Origin: Mnemiopsis leidyi
Lineage: Eukaryota; Ctenophora; Tentaculata; Lobata; Bolinopsidae
Assembly (NCBI GenBank): GCA_000226015.1
Contig: JH155076.1
Span: 12,706-44,618 of the forward strand
DNA length: 31,913 nt
Direction: 5' to 3'
Part shown: positions 1 to 11,200 of the stretch, in pieces
Numbering within the stretch: the first letter of the stretch is position 1
Layout: each line of letters opens with the position of its first letter
Program-made: the position numbers and the translations under genes
The notes under the pieces: generated by a model
The model's input: the letters and a program-made list of their open reading frames with translations, nothing else
Databases searched by the model: none
Told to the model about the DNA's origin: nothing

Positions 1-108
1 GATGTACTGAACAAAAGATATGACCCCCTGGAGGAAATCACGAACGTATTTACAACAACAGGAAATAAATCAACAAGAAAGGAAGTAACTGTGTCGCCCA
101 CGTTTACG
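1..108 (+). other. Possible 3' part of a coding exon at the window edge, unassigned
   Basis: Frame 1 is open from the first base for 85 codons (stop at 256-258). The first 36 codons read as a hydrophilic peptide beginning DVLNKRYDPLEEI, followed by a GTATGC donor-like site at 109. I do not recognise the family. The gene would enter from left of the window. The opposite strand also has an acceptor-like TTTCCTCCAG followed by an open frame in the same interval, so the strand is not certain. Confidence 0.25.
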
Positions 109-570
109 GTATGCCGAGTTTTAGGAACGTGCAGCACTCAGCAGAGTTTTAGACGCGGAGTTGCCGCCATTAAGTCTGAATACGTTTCTACATTTCAGCT
201 TTACCTGGTCTATGTAATTGTAGCGTGGACTGTCGTTCAAGATCCAAGCGCCGCTTGGTAGTGTGATAACTATTAAATTTAACGTTCAAAACGCTTCAGT
301 TTTTACTTTTTTAGTTAGCCGTTGCTCTTACTTCGTTGCGGACTGTGGTACCTAGTTAACAAAAATTCGTAGTGAATATCATCATTTATCAAAGTATTAA
401 GTTTTCGATGACTGCAACTTCCTAGCGGTATCTAGTCTAAAAGAGAGATGGAAATCTTAAGCGTCCACCTGAGACCAAACAAAGCGGACGCAATTCTTGT
501 TTGCGAAAGCAGAGCTACAATAAGATAAGTCAATCAAGCTTTCTGATCTCCGAATAACTTACGTACATAC

Positions 571-777
571 CTCTCCCAGTTTCATGCTGCTATATGAGCA
601 TTGGCTGCATTTCTTCAGAACATTCTGATTCAGTGAATTGCTGGATACCTCTGAAATAGAAGACATGAGCGCACGAATTCTTGTCTCAAATAATCGTTCG
701 TTATTCTGTCCCTGATCGGCTCGGACGAAGACCGCTTCCGTCAACGCACATTCGAACAGGGCAAAGTTCACTGGTAT
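571..777 (-). CDS. Candidate internal exon of an unidentified gene
   Basis: A 207-bp phase-0/phase-0 segment (69 codons) lies between a pyrimidine-containing acceptor (CCCTGGCCAG) and a good donor (GTATGTACG). The peptide starts IPVNFALFECALTEAVF and contains a CSQCS cysteine pair near its C-terminus, ending MKLGE. The symmetrical phase, two fitting splice sites and balanced composition argue for a true exon. I could not name the protein. A possible continuation starts at 27 (GVISFVQYI, after TTTCCTCCAG), running off the left edge. Neighbouring upstream exons between 778 and 5200 were not found. Confidence 0.4.
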
Positions 778-3190
778 CTGGCCAGGGCAGCGGGCCAAGC
801 AAAAAAGTGCTCACAGTATAACTATAATCTATTCGGTGGTAGACAACTATAGCATGTATAGGAACCAAGGGATCCGAGCTACCCCGCGGGTCAGGTCATA
901 TTGACGTATGAGAGTTGATGTGAGTCGGTGCCAGGAGGCCGTTGTGCATAGGGCATTGAAGCTTGGTTCCCAGCTGTCCGGCACCCATTTCATTACAGCG
1001 TTTTTGTGCGTGCAGTTTCTGGCAAATTGTCTAAAATGTCACATTCATGCGTCAAAAATACTTGAAGCTAAATAGGACCAATTGTTTCGGACTTTCACTC
1101 AGTAAAAAGCAAAAGAGTTCAAATCTTTTGCAAACACAGCGTTGACTCAAAAACCGGTGATGTCACACCCAAGTTAAGAGATTCGCTGATCTGAAGACGG
1201 AAATTGAATATTACCGCACTCAACTTTACATTGAATAAGTTTATTATCTTAAAGGATTTAAATTGATGTCAGCGAGCTCAAGAAAAAAGGATAGAAAATG
1301 TTCACGAAACCTTCTAACTACTACAGCGACTGCCCAACTATCACTTACCACGATCATTCTCTTCTATGTGAACAGAGTATCGATGTCTCTGCCACTCAAG
1401 TCTCCTGATGAATTTAAGCTGGCAAACTTGGCACCAAAATCATGGCATGTAACTTCACCTTAAAGAAACAAAAATCATGTTAAACATTGTTATTTTGTTA
1501 ACATTTTGGTGTACCTACTCAGCGGAAGTTGATAATGTTGTGGAATAATGAATGTGCCCGTATACGTGTATGTCGACATAACCTGACTACCAGCGACTTT
1601 ACCATCGAAGAGGGAATTGCCAAAAATTGTCCAGTGAATTTGACTGTACAATGGGTTAAAGTACACATATGGGCATCGACTTCTCGCAAAAATCTTGGGT
1701 CACAAATCGATCTCTACGTCAAAAAATACCTTAGGTACACCTATTTAAGGTACTTGGTGACAAGATAGAATTCATCGGAAAATTTTGCGTTTTGAACACA
1801 AGGGGGGAACCCTAGTGACAAAAATCATACAATTGGGTGGAAATGTTCTATCGTCCCATTGAAAAATAAAAATCATTGCAGACGTTTTCTGACCTGAAAA
1901 GATGATTGCCAAGGTCGAAAACTTCCTTAATTTCATAGAAGAGTCATGAAATGAGAATTGAGGAAAAAATCAGACTTTTTTCACAGTATTCGAATGTGAA
2001 TTTGTTTGCGATCATGGACTTGAAGCGGGTATAGCGGGGTCAAATAGTTATTGTGGGTAAGAAACCATGATATGTCTAGCAATTGATTCATTCAAAATTG
2101 AGTAGAAAAATTTAGACTCTGCTTTCAATGGCCCAAGTTATATCTCCTTTAGGTTTTAAAGTGACTTTCACTCGTACCAAAAACTTTCTACAACTGTCCT
2201 TTAACACGGTGCATAATTTCAAGTGCCTGCGTTATTCTCAGCCGCCTCTAAAAATTTCAAAGTAACGTGACCTGAAAACTTTCTATATTCCATACTTTTA
2301 TATTCCATACTTTGATAACCAAACAAAGATGAAAATTGTCACGGTTCACCTACAACTGAACTACAGCTACTTTAAGTTCATAGTGAGATGAGAGCGTCAG
2401 TGGCAAGAAATTTTTAATAAGATTTAGATTGAAGATCATTAACTCAAAATTTTAGATGCAACAATTTACAACATGTATGCTTATCATCATACTGCCACTA
2501 ATGAATATTCGCTATATAAGTGTAAAATCATCAAATCAGTCAAATTCTCAAGTCGTATTGCCCCAACAATCCTGCAACCATTATCAAGAGAAAAACCGCA
2601 TAAAGCACAAACCAATGATACTGTTAACTTTGAGATCTGAAATAGAGAAATAGACGTCCACATTCTTTGCCCTCATTCTTCAGATACCATTCTTCCCGCC
2701 CCTCCCTCCCTGAAATTTTTTAACTCTCATATAAACAGTGATGTAAAGATACACGGAGCTTAGTTATCAATCCCGAAACACATAGACCAACAACAGTCAT
2801 CCAAATTCCAATCTGATAACCGACGAAAATTCCTACCTTATCTGTCCGTGACTTTATCTGTTGATGGTGCACTCCACCCTGATACTGATAGAGTAAGGGA
2901 AGTAGTTCCGATAATAGAATTCGACAAATTCCGTCCTGCTCCAGCGTTCAATACGGTCCCGCATTGACTCATGCTGTTCAGACTACAGTCAAGTAGTTGT
3001 AGGGGGGTTGATAGAGTCAAGTAGATTCGCCACACAATGATTACTATAATTAGAAGGGATTGGGAATTATGTAGAGGGTGCACAAAGTTAAGCAATTCTG
3101 TAAGTGACTCTATAAGGTATATGAATCTCATCCGAACTTGCTGCAATCCCGGCCTTCAGCCGGTATTTCCAGAACACAAATCGCCTACGG
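778..3190. other. No recognisable gene (intergenic or long intron)
   Basis: This is AT-rich sequence with only short open frames (for example 1263-1463 and 1529-1768, plus strand). They have no family resemblance, and several are stop-dense on both sides. No convincing exon with paired splice sites was found here on either strand. It could be intron of the gene represented by the exon candidate at 571-777. Confidence 0.5.
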
Positions 3191-3194
3191 CTAC

Positions 3195-3340
3195 AGTGTT
3201 TCCTTCTCTTCTCCTTACGTCCTTCTCCTCTCCCCCGTCCCCCCTCCCGCTTCTTCTCTCCCCCTGCTGCTCCCCCAAAGCCCACACCACCTCCTCCTCT
3301 ATCTCCTCCTCCACATCCTCCTTCTGCTTCTTTCCTGTAA
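3195..3340 (+). repeat. Pyrimidine-rich (CT) tract
   Basis: About 145 bp of almost uninterrupted C and T on the plus strand, with runs such as CTCCTCCTC and CCCCCGTCCCCCC. The frames crossing it give low-complexity Pro/Ser/Leu peptides, which I regard as non-coding. Such homopurine-homopyrimidine tracts can form triplexes and can bind pyrimidine-tract proteins when transcribed. Confidence 0.7.
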
Positions 3341-3399
3341 GCCAAGAAGTTTTGCTTTCACGTATTGAAATCAGATCGTCAGATCAATTTGTGTCCAAT

Positions 3400-4110
3400 A
3401 CTGGGCCAGAAAACATCGTATACACAGCGATTACATTCACAATTGCACGGCGATTCCGCCACAACACATCCAGTTCCACGGTCACTTCAAGAAGACGACG
3501 ATCTAGGGGTGGAACAGGAAGGAACTGTCGGTGTATTCTGGGAACACTGTTTTGGATTTGCCGTCCAATTTTTGGACAGGACCTGTTAGTCCGGTGAAGC
3601 AAATTTTTGGGTTTCCGTCACGCTCTTTACAATTACACTAAATCATAAACACCTCATTTTCAAGCTGGTAGCTTGCAACTCTCGTGACTCGAATACTACT
3701 CACTTTGGCAGTACGAAGCCAAAAAGAGTAGAGAGGACAGGACGTGTGGCAAAAATAAAAGTGAAATAGTGTTTGAGAATTTAAGATATTGCGATTTAGG
3801 AGGAAATATTGCCGTACACGTAAAAAGAACTACCTCCGGACTTTATTGTTTATGACCGTTAGCTATCGATTGTTCATCAAATTTTAGGTCGGGTTGGTCG
3901 AGAAAACTATCTCCAAACACCAAATCCTCTTGGAGTTAGGTTACGGCTTTGAAAAAGAAGCTGCAATTTTGAGGATGAACTTGAAGGAATTTTTGGGGTC
4001 TGGGACCACCTTTATTGGATTCGTCGTCAAATTCTGGCCCAAGAGCCGTTTGTCCGGTCTCAAATGGTTAGGGTCAATTTTTGGGGGTTTTCAGGCTGCT
4101 CGATCCGAAA
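3400..4110. repeat. Two diverged direct copies of an unknown repeat
   Basis: The segment near 3530-3620 and the segment near 3990-4100 align by eye over about 90 bp. Shared blocks include CTGGGA..CAC, TTGGATT, GTC.AATT.TGG, GT.CGGT and CAATTTTTGGG. Weaker similarity extends upstream to about 3400 and 3890. The copies are about 465 bp apart in the same orientation. The 84-codon frame at 3894-4148 lies in the second copy and matches nothing I know. This may be an old dispersed element. Confidence 0.4.
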
Positions 4111-4289
4111 AGAAAATCTGCAACCTTTTGGGTGCGTGTACAATGTAAATTGGATGTAATTGGTTGTTAATGTGCACAATTAGCTCTAAATATATCCAAT
4201 ATAGTACACACCGTTCCTTATTATATACCACTACCAGCATATTATCTCCACAAAAACAGTGTTAAGCTGCAGCTGGATCATTTTGTAAA

Positions 4290-4545
4290 CAGACGTGCAT
4301 CACTCCGACAAGAATGTGTTACTATAAATAGAACTGGATAGTGGATAGGAACACAATTAATAGGCGTTGGCAAGCTGCCAAGGGGATAGTCACGTGTCAA
4401 AACAACGTGACAGCACTCCGACGTTACCATAACTAGAACAACTGAGATGGATTTGCAGACAACCATTACTTATAAATGAGTACTTGGCATTGGGCCAAGA
4501 CGTCACGTGTCAAAACAAACGTGCATCACTCCGACCCTCCGCAAA
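4290..4545 (+). repeat. Diverged 113-bp tandem repeat, about 2.3 copies
   Basis: The word CACTCCGAC recurs at 4301, 4414 and 4527, exactly 113 bp apart. Flanking blocks GTCACGTGTCAAAACAA recur at about 4389 and 4502, and ACGTGCATCACTCCGAC recurs at the two ends. Internal parts (AC.ATAA.TAGAAC) are more diverged. The repeated CACGTG core is an E-box word. Confidence 0.6.
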
Positions 4546-4599
4546 CGGCCGCGCCAGTTTATATTTCCCCGACTATAAAATATCCTTTAATTCATTCTG

Positions 4600-5212
4600 T
4601 CGTCATCAGCTATTGGTTACATATCTGGCCTGCAATCTAAATATTTACAGATGATGAGGAATTGAAGTAAAAGTGCGACTAACAGCTGGTGTTTTGGGAA
4701 ATGTCACAAAATAAACTCCAATATCTAATAAACAAAATTATCGAAATTAATCATGTTAATAAACGCCAGCATTTTGACACAATAATATATATATCACACA
4801 CATTATGGACACGAAATTCATCGCGTTCATAATCAAACAAAAATTATTCACAATTTAACTATAGCTTAAATTTCTCCTCTCGCAACCAAATTTACAAGTA
4901 TCTCATGAAATTTCCCTTGAAAGCCCATAAACGCGTTATCCGATGGTTCCGCCCATTCTATTGTGAACTAAATCGACTGTGCGATGAATAAATTATTAAA
5001 GATTCGATAAGTATCAAGAAATTCACTTAAGTGCAATCTTTTTATGGGGTAGTTTTCTACCGGCTAAATGTTAAGATTGGATCGATGAACTAAAAATGAC
5101 GCCGCCAAAGTCCGGGGCTTGAAGGCAACACAGTTCCAATAGCTCTGCTCATTAGTACAAGTCGATATATTAGATTTAAGATGCTGAAGAGATGAGAAGT
5201 TTGTGGAGCAGC
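4600..5212 (-). other. SCAMP 3' flank / probable 3' UTR
   Basis: AT-rich sequence downstream of the SCAMP stop codon. No canonical AATAAA was seen on the minus strand close to the stop; an ATTAAA variant occurs near 4588. No other gene was seen. Confidence 0.35.
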
Positions 5213-8200
5213 TCACAGACTCCTCAGGACTGCCTGGGCGACGTTCCTGTTGCTGCCGGCACTGGCGGCGAACTCCCCTGAAGCTTTCTCCATGCTCTGT
5301 CCGGTACTTCGGTACGTCTTGTGAATCTGAGGTGTGTTTGTTCTTTAATGATCCCGCTCCTTCATTAATTGGTTGGCAATCATGCATTGACTTAAATATG
5401 TGCATACCCAGGTCAAAGATAGTTCTTAATTTTCCTTTTTTTATCCGCTCATTTTAGGACTGATTGTGACATTAACTAACACATTCACGATTAATCCTGT
5501 GACAGATTGTATGTAGTATAGTCTTGGCTACAAATTCTCCTTATACATATTCCCAAATATTAACCGAAAACTATCCAGCGTTGTATGGCATTGAAACGGA
5601 AGAAAATCATGAGTCGCAGTTTCCTTAATACTGAAGCGGAGAGAAAACGAATTGCCTTAAATTTGACTGCCCATAAAAGCAGAGAAACAGTTAGTTAAAT
5701 TGAAAAGTAGACCGGCCGCTGACATGTGACATTCCACAGTGGCCAGTCAAGTTATTAGTCACACTCATCTTGAAAACTATAAATTTGTTATAAAGTCGTA
5801 CGTGATTGCGCGCGCCGGATAAGCTTTAGTCACAGTGCTATGGTTTCGAGAAATAATGCCAAATTTTGCTAGTTATTGGTAAATGTTACGAAAATGTCCC
5901 GCAAATTTGACACGCAGTAATGTGACATCACGCTTCAAGAGGCAGTAGCTGTCTAATTAGGCTTCAATTGATTTGCAGATCACAGGGCTCGTAATGAACT
6001 TATCAAAACCAAAACTTTCACAAGTTTTCAAAATCATTCTGCAAGACCACGCCTTTGTTTCCTATTAGCTTCTATCACAATGTCGAGAAATTTACCGTCA
6101 AGACAACAGAAGAACAATATAATTTGTATTTCGCAATAACCAAAACAGTGATCAATAATGATCAGACAATGAAGACAAACCTGCATGATGAGATACACAG
6201 CAATAAGACAGTTAGCGCACCACGCTAAACTGACGATGATTCCCAGTACTCCAAGTGCCTTGTTGTCCTCCATAGTCTTGAAGGCGGTGATCCAGCCACT
6301 GGAGGGCAAGAGGACTTGTTACTGGGACACTTTATTTTTCTAGAGTTTTTTTGCTTTAATAGACAGAAAATTCCGACATTTAGAAATCCATGCTTTTGCA
6401 ACCCAAACAACAGTTAGCTAAAATGGTTTAAAAAACATTGCTTATGCTGTTTGCCAAACATCGAACCTGAGCGAATAATATGCTTTTTTGAGCTCTAAAT
6501 TGCTCTCAGCGATCACTTAAAGTGCGGAGCAAAAGAAATATGCTCATACATATTTGCGATACCCCCTATATATTAGCTGCTCAAGTCAAGGGATATAAAT
6601 ATTGGACATAAAGTCTAGCCCAGCAATTACGCTGACACGCAATACTCACGCGAAGCCGCCGCTATTGAAGCCTAGAGCCGCAATGCCGCTCACGAAAATT
6701 TGCAATCCATACATAAAGAAAAACAGCATATATCGCATAGAGCTATCTAATCTGAAAGTAAGGTAAGTGTGAGAAGAAGAGATAAGAAAACACGAAATAT
6801 AACTTACGCAACACCACCGTTATTGATACCCAGTGCGCCAACTCCAAAAACTACGATGTGCCATCCGTAGAAAAAGAAGAAGAGCATATAACGCATTGAG
6901 CTGTCAGTCCTAACCAAAACCAGATTTTTAGTATAATTAGGAAATTATTTATTGTTATGGTGACTGATTCTATTTTCGAAGCCGGCTAGAGTATCTTCGA
7001 AGTTATCAGAACCAACAAAACATAAGATGTACTCTACATTTTCTTCAAATTTGATGAAGCTATGTTAAATTTTCTCTATCAGTTTTGCTTGAATCAAAAA
7101 TTTCCTGATTGCTAGCAAGTTTGAGGAGGGTATTAAGTACAATTCCAAGCTGAACCAAACATTTCAAACAATTCCAGGTAAATCATTACCAGCAGTATAT
7201 CTCCACTTATACCCTACCTGACGGCATTGTAGAGCATCCTGTACCAGGTCAGGAAGGAGAGAGGGACAAATAGTCCGGCGTACAGCAGGGACAGTCCGAA
7301 CGCAGAGCCGGCTTTAGTGCCCAGCGCGCATATCATCCCCAAACATACAATGAAGTTGAACAGATAGCAGAACACCGTAACTGAAGATGGGAGTCGGTTA
7401 ACGAAATCAAATAAATTTGCGTTGCTGTAATATTTAGTAGGAACACACTTCATTACATTAATTTACAAACTTTTTTTTCAAAGCCGTACGTGTTCACTAA
7501 CGTGAAATGAAGTGATAATCGATAAAATGTTATCACAGGTTTGAGAAGAAGCAAACTGTGGGACGAGGATACACGCTGTACTTTATACGATGTGTCGTCA
7601 TAAGTCATTGAACTGTTATCTTATCTGAGGCACTAACAATTAACCATGGCCGATATCTAACATGATAAAAAACTGATGAGATCCTTAAACGGATCCGTTT
7701 TCGAGCAGACTTGAGTTACACGACCGTGAGATCATCACATGTAACTTATACATCAGCATTCAGCTGATGTGACATTTTTATATTCTGTGTGTTGAGAGAC
7801 TTTACATTTGTATTGGCACTTGGATATTTGGCAACTTTTCAAATCTTTGTAAGGTTTGAATTCTCATTCTTTTTGAAGAGTAGTAGCTCAGCTCTAGATC
7901 TCATATCCGCTCATATCCGATATACATTGACTTACAGCCGATCTAACATATATCGCGTTATAATCTATTAGAAAATCACATGGAATCGCAGACATCCTAG
8001 CTATGTTACAATACACACACAATATGTACACACATTCCTGTTACATTGTAGCGTCAAGTTACTCACCGTACACTGCATCATGTACATAGTTGTATCATGT
8101 AAGCGGTTTGTACAAAAATTATAAAATTTGAGTAAGTAGACAAAGCTTAGAGACCAACCTAGTCGTGATGACTCAAATAATGTCGCTAAAAAACTTTTAC

Positions 8201-11200
8201 ACTTAAATAGAAACCCCCCTAAAGCTTTATGACACGTATCCAATTTTCTTAGTGTGTTCCTGGACAGTCAATTCCATATCTCGCTACAGTTTTGTTAGTG
8301 TTATCAATATCTATCGACATTTCCAACAAGGCAGCTTCTTCAAGTAAACTTTCACAAATATCTCCACACTTACACTGCCTCTATGATCACTACAAGTACA
8401 CTTACACTGCCTCTATGATCACATCAACTACACTTACACTGCATCTATGATCACATCAAGTACACTTACACTGCCAATGGTAGAAGACTCTCCGAACAGA
8501 AAGCTGATGTTCGGGAGCGATGTCAAAGTCAATGTTGTGATACACGCAGGGTGTGCACGGGAAAAAGGCGGGAATTGGCGGGAAGTTCGGAACACGGTCT
8601 CCGTAAACTCGCGCATCCTCCAGTCTTTTCTGCTCTTCGCGCAACTGTCGCTCTCGCCTCTCCAAGTCCTGAAATGATGCAGTGAAGTCACCACCCTATG
8701 TGCTATGAGATAAGCTACTTTCAGGGTGATGTAATTCTCCTGACGTCAAAATCTTAAACACTTATTACTTAAACTCAATCTTTTGGAAGAAAAGTTAGAA
8801 AACCATACGTTTGTATTTCTTAACATATTTTGATATTGAAATGGACAGGGAAGATGTACGATATTTTGATTACAATTTGTATCTCGGCCAGAATAAAATA
8901 CGATAAGTACTTCATTTTTGATAATATCATTAAGATGTAATGCGACACAATACAATACATTTGTAATGATATAGAATAGAGTACATAAATAATGCAATAT
9001 GATACCCAATGCTTTTCTTACCTCCTCCCTCTTTCTAAATTCATCTTCAACCAGTTTCTGAAATAAAACAACACTTGTTTTCAGTAGAAAACTAGAAAAT
9101 ATAGTTAAAACAACACTTGTTTTCAGTAGAAAACTAGCAAATATAGTATAAACAACACTTGTTTTCAGTAGAAAACTAGAAAATATAGTGAAAATAAACA
9201 ACATTTTTGATCATAGCTAAGTAGCAGCTTGCACAACAGGAGATACTTGTAACTGAGTAGAAATTACAATACACGATAGAGATAAATTCAATTTGGATCT
9301 TAGTATTTGTGTATGCGCTTATCAGTTTAATTGTGCGTGTATAGGTCGATATAGGGAATGTTGTACAACCTTCACATAACTTTGTAGTGTACTCTACGAG
9401 TTTTAATGAGCTATTATATAATTTATTTGTACCAATGTAACACATTACAAATGATGTAGCGACGTGAAACATGCACTAAAACACGTGAAACATGCACTAA
9501 AACACATGACACATGCACTAAAACACGTGACAAATTTACATTCCACAACCAACATTTCCTGCTGGCACTGGTTTGAGAATGTGTCAAGCATGTCACCTGC
9601 TTTAAAGCACACGTATACAATACAGGAGCTGTGTAGTGTGTGGATAGTCTAAACTCTATACCGGCTCTATACCGGCTGTATTGTGTAACTACACATGTTT
9701 CACATTGTACTGTTAGTTGTACTGCTATACACAAACAAAGTATTCGAGATGCTAGTTAGTGTTTACTGTGTAACAGCAAGGTTGCACACATCATTACCCA
9801 GCTTTTCGATTGTTCTAGAACAATCTAGAACGTCTTCAATGGTAATCTCACGATACAGTGTTAGTTGTTTTTAAAAGTTAAGCAGCCAGTAGTAAAATAT
9901 TTTGTAAGTTATTACATTACTGCTTTATTACATTACTGCTTTATTACATTACTGCTTTATTACGAGGGTAGCTGAGTAAATAAAGGTTAGATGAAATGTA
10001 TGTATATCACATGTAAGGGTAGGAGTAACGTCCTCTCTCTTGCTATGTAATACTCTGCAGGCAACATCCAATCTAATATTGCACCCAAGTACTCTGATTA
10101 GTATAACTAGTTATGTAGGACTGTGGTAGCTTCTCCACATGTAAGTGCACTATAAACATACATATACTGTAGCTATTGCTAGCTTTCTTGTGTGTAACAT
10201 TTTATCTACAATGATATCCGGTCCTAGGAGATTCTACTTCCAACGAAACACTTAAACAAGGCTGTAAAGATACCACTATATTCCGGAGTGTTAAAAGTAT
10301 ACGTAAATGTACAAATACATAGCCCCTCCACAGTCTACACACAGTATACATGCGGTGTAATTGTCACAGTGAAAGCAGTGGTAGGATGGTCGCTGAGATC
10401 GATTATTCCTAATCTGTGAGATTATTACCGCAGCAGCCAATAGCTGAACTGCAGGGTCACAACCTACATATACACTACTATTATACACGAAGGATGAAGC
10501 TTCTAGCCGCTATGTGTACAGCATACAATAATATACAAGGAATACAAGGAATACAAATATATGTACGTATTGTACACTAATATACTATGTACACTAATAC
10601 TTTGAACACTAATACTATGGTGGTCTATGAATACTCAAACACTAATCATACTGTGTACCGTGATTCCAAGTCACGGTTGTACACGTGGCAAGGAATGTAA
10701 AGCCCAGGGAGGAGTTACTGCACGTGTAGTTAGAGCAAGCAGGGCGCGGTGTACATAGTACAAGGCAATGACCGGGATGCAGTAAATTGATCTAATTAGG
10801 AGGAACCACCTAGCCTCGATTATCAGTGATCTGAGAGTGACTTGTGTACATGTAGAGAAACTGATCTTAGTTGGTCTGGTGTACAGATAAAGTTGAAATT
10901 TAGTAACTACCACATAAAGCATTTAAAGTTACTTGCTTGGCTATATCTTACACTACAAGTTGAGCTGGTTTAATTTGAGATACTAATATTATCACATGAC
11001 GTGCATGGCAAAACTGAATCGGGCAAATTACATCGGGGTAATCAAATGTATAGCTCTCGATTCGTCAACACATAAAATCGTAAATTCACGAAAATATAAT
11101 AACAAAAATTCGAAATTTTAAAAAGTGTGCTGCAGAATTCCACTTTACAAATCCGAAGGTTATAGACAAGATAAAATTGCGTGCAAACCTGATTCTGCTC

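Noticed and set aside
1263..1768. Two short plus-strand frames
   Set aside because: Compositions typical of random AT-rich sequence; no homology recognised.
2838..3146. 102-codon minus frame ending near a GTAGGA site
   Set aside because: The frame reaches a stop before the donor-like site and no acceptor or family supports it.
3037..3597. 186-codon plus frame
   Set aside because: It runs through the CT tract (Ser/Pro/Leu low complexity) and starts in the reverse of another weak frame; no splice or family support.
8746..9204. 152-codon minus frame over SCAMP exon 4
   Set aside because: It reads through the 42-bp intronic repeat; only 9022-9057 is coding.
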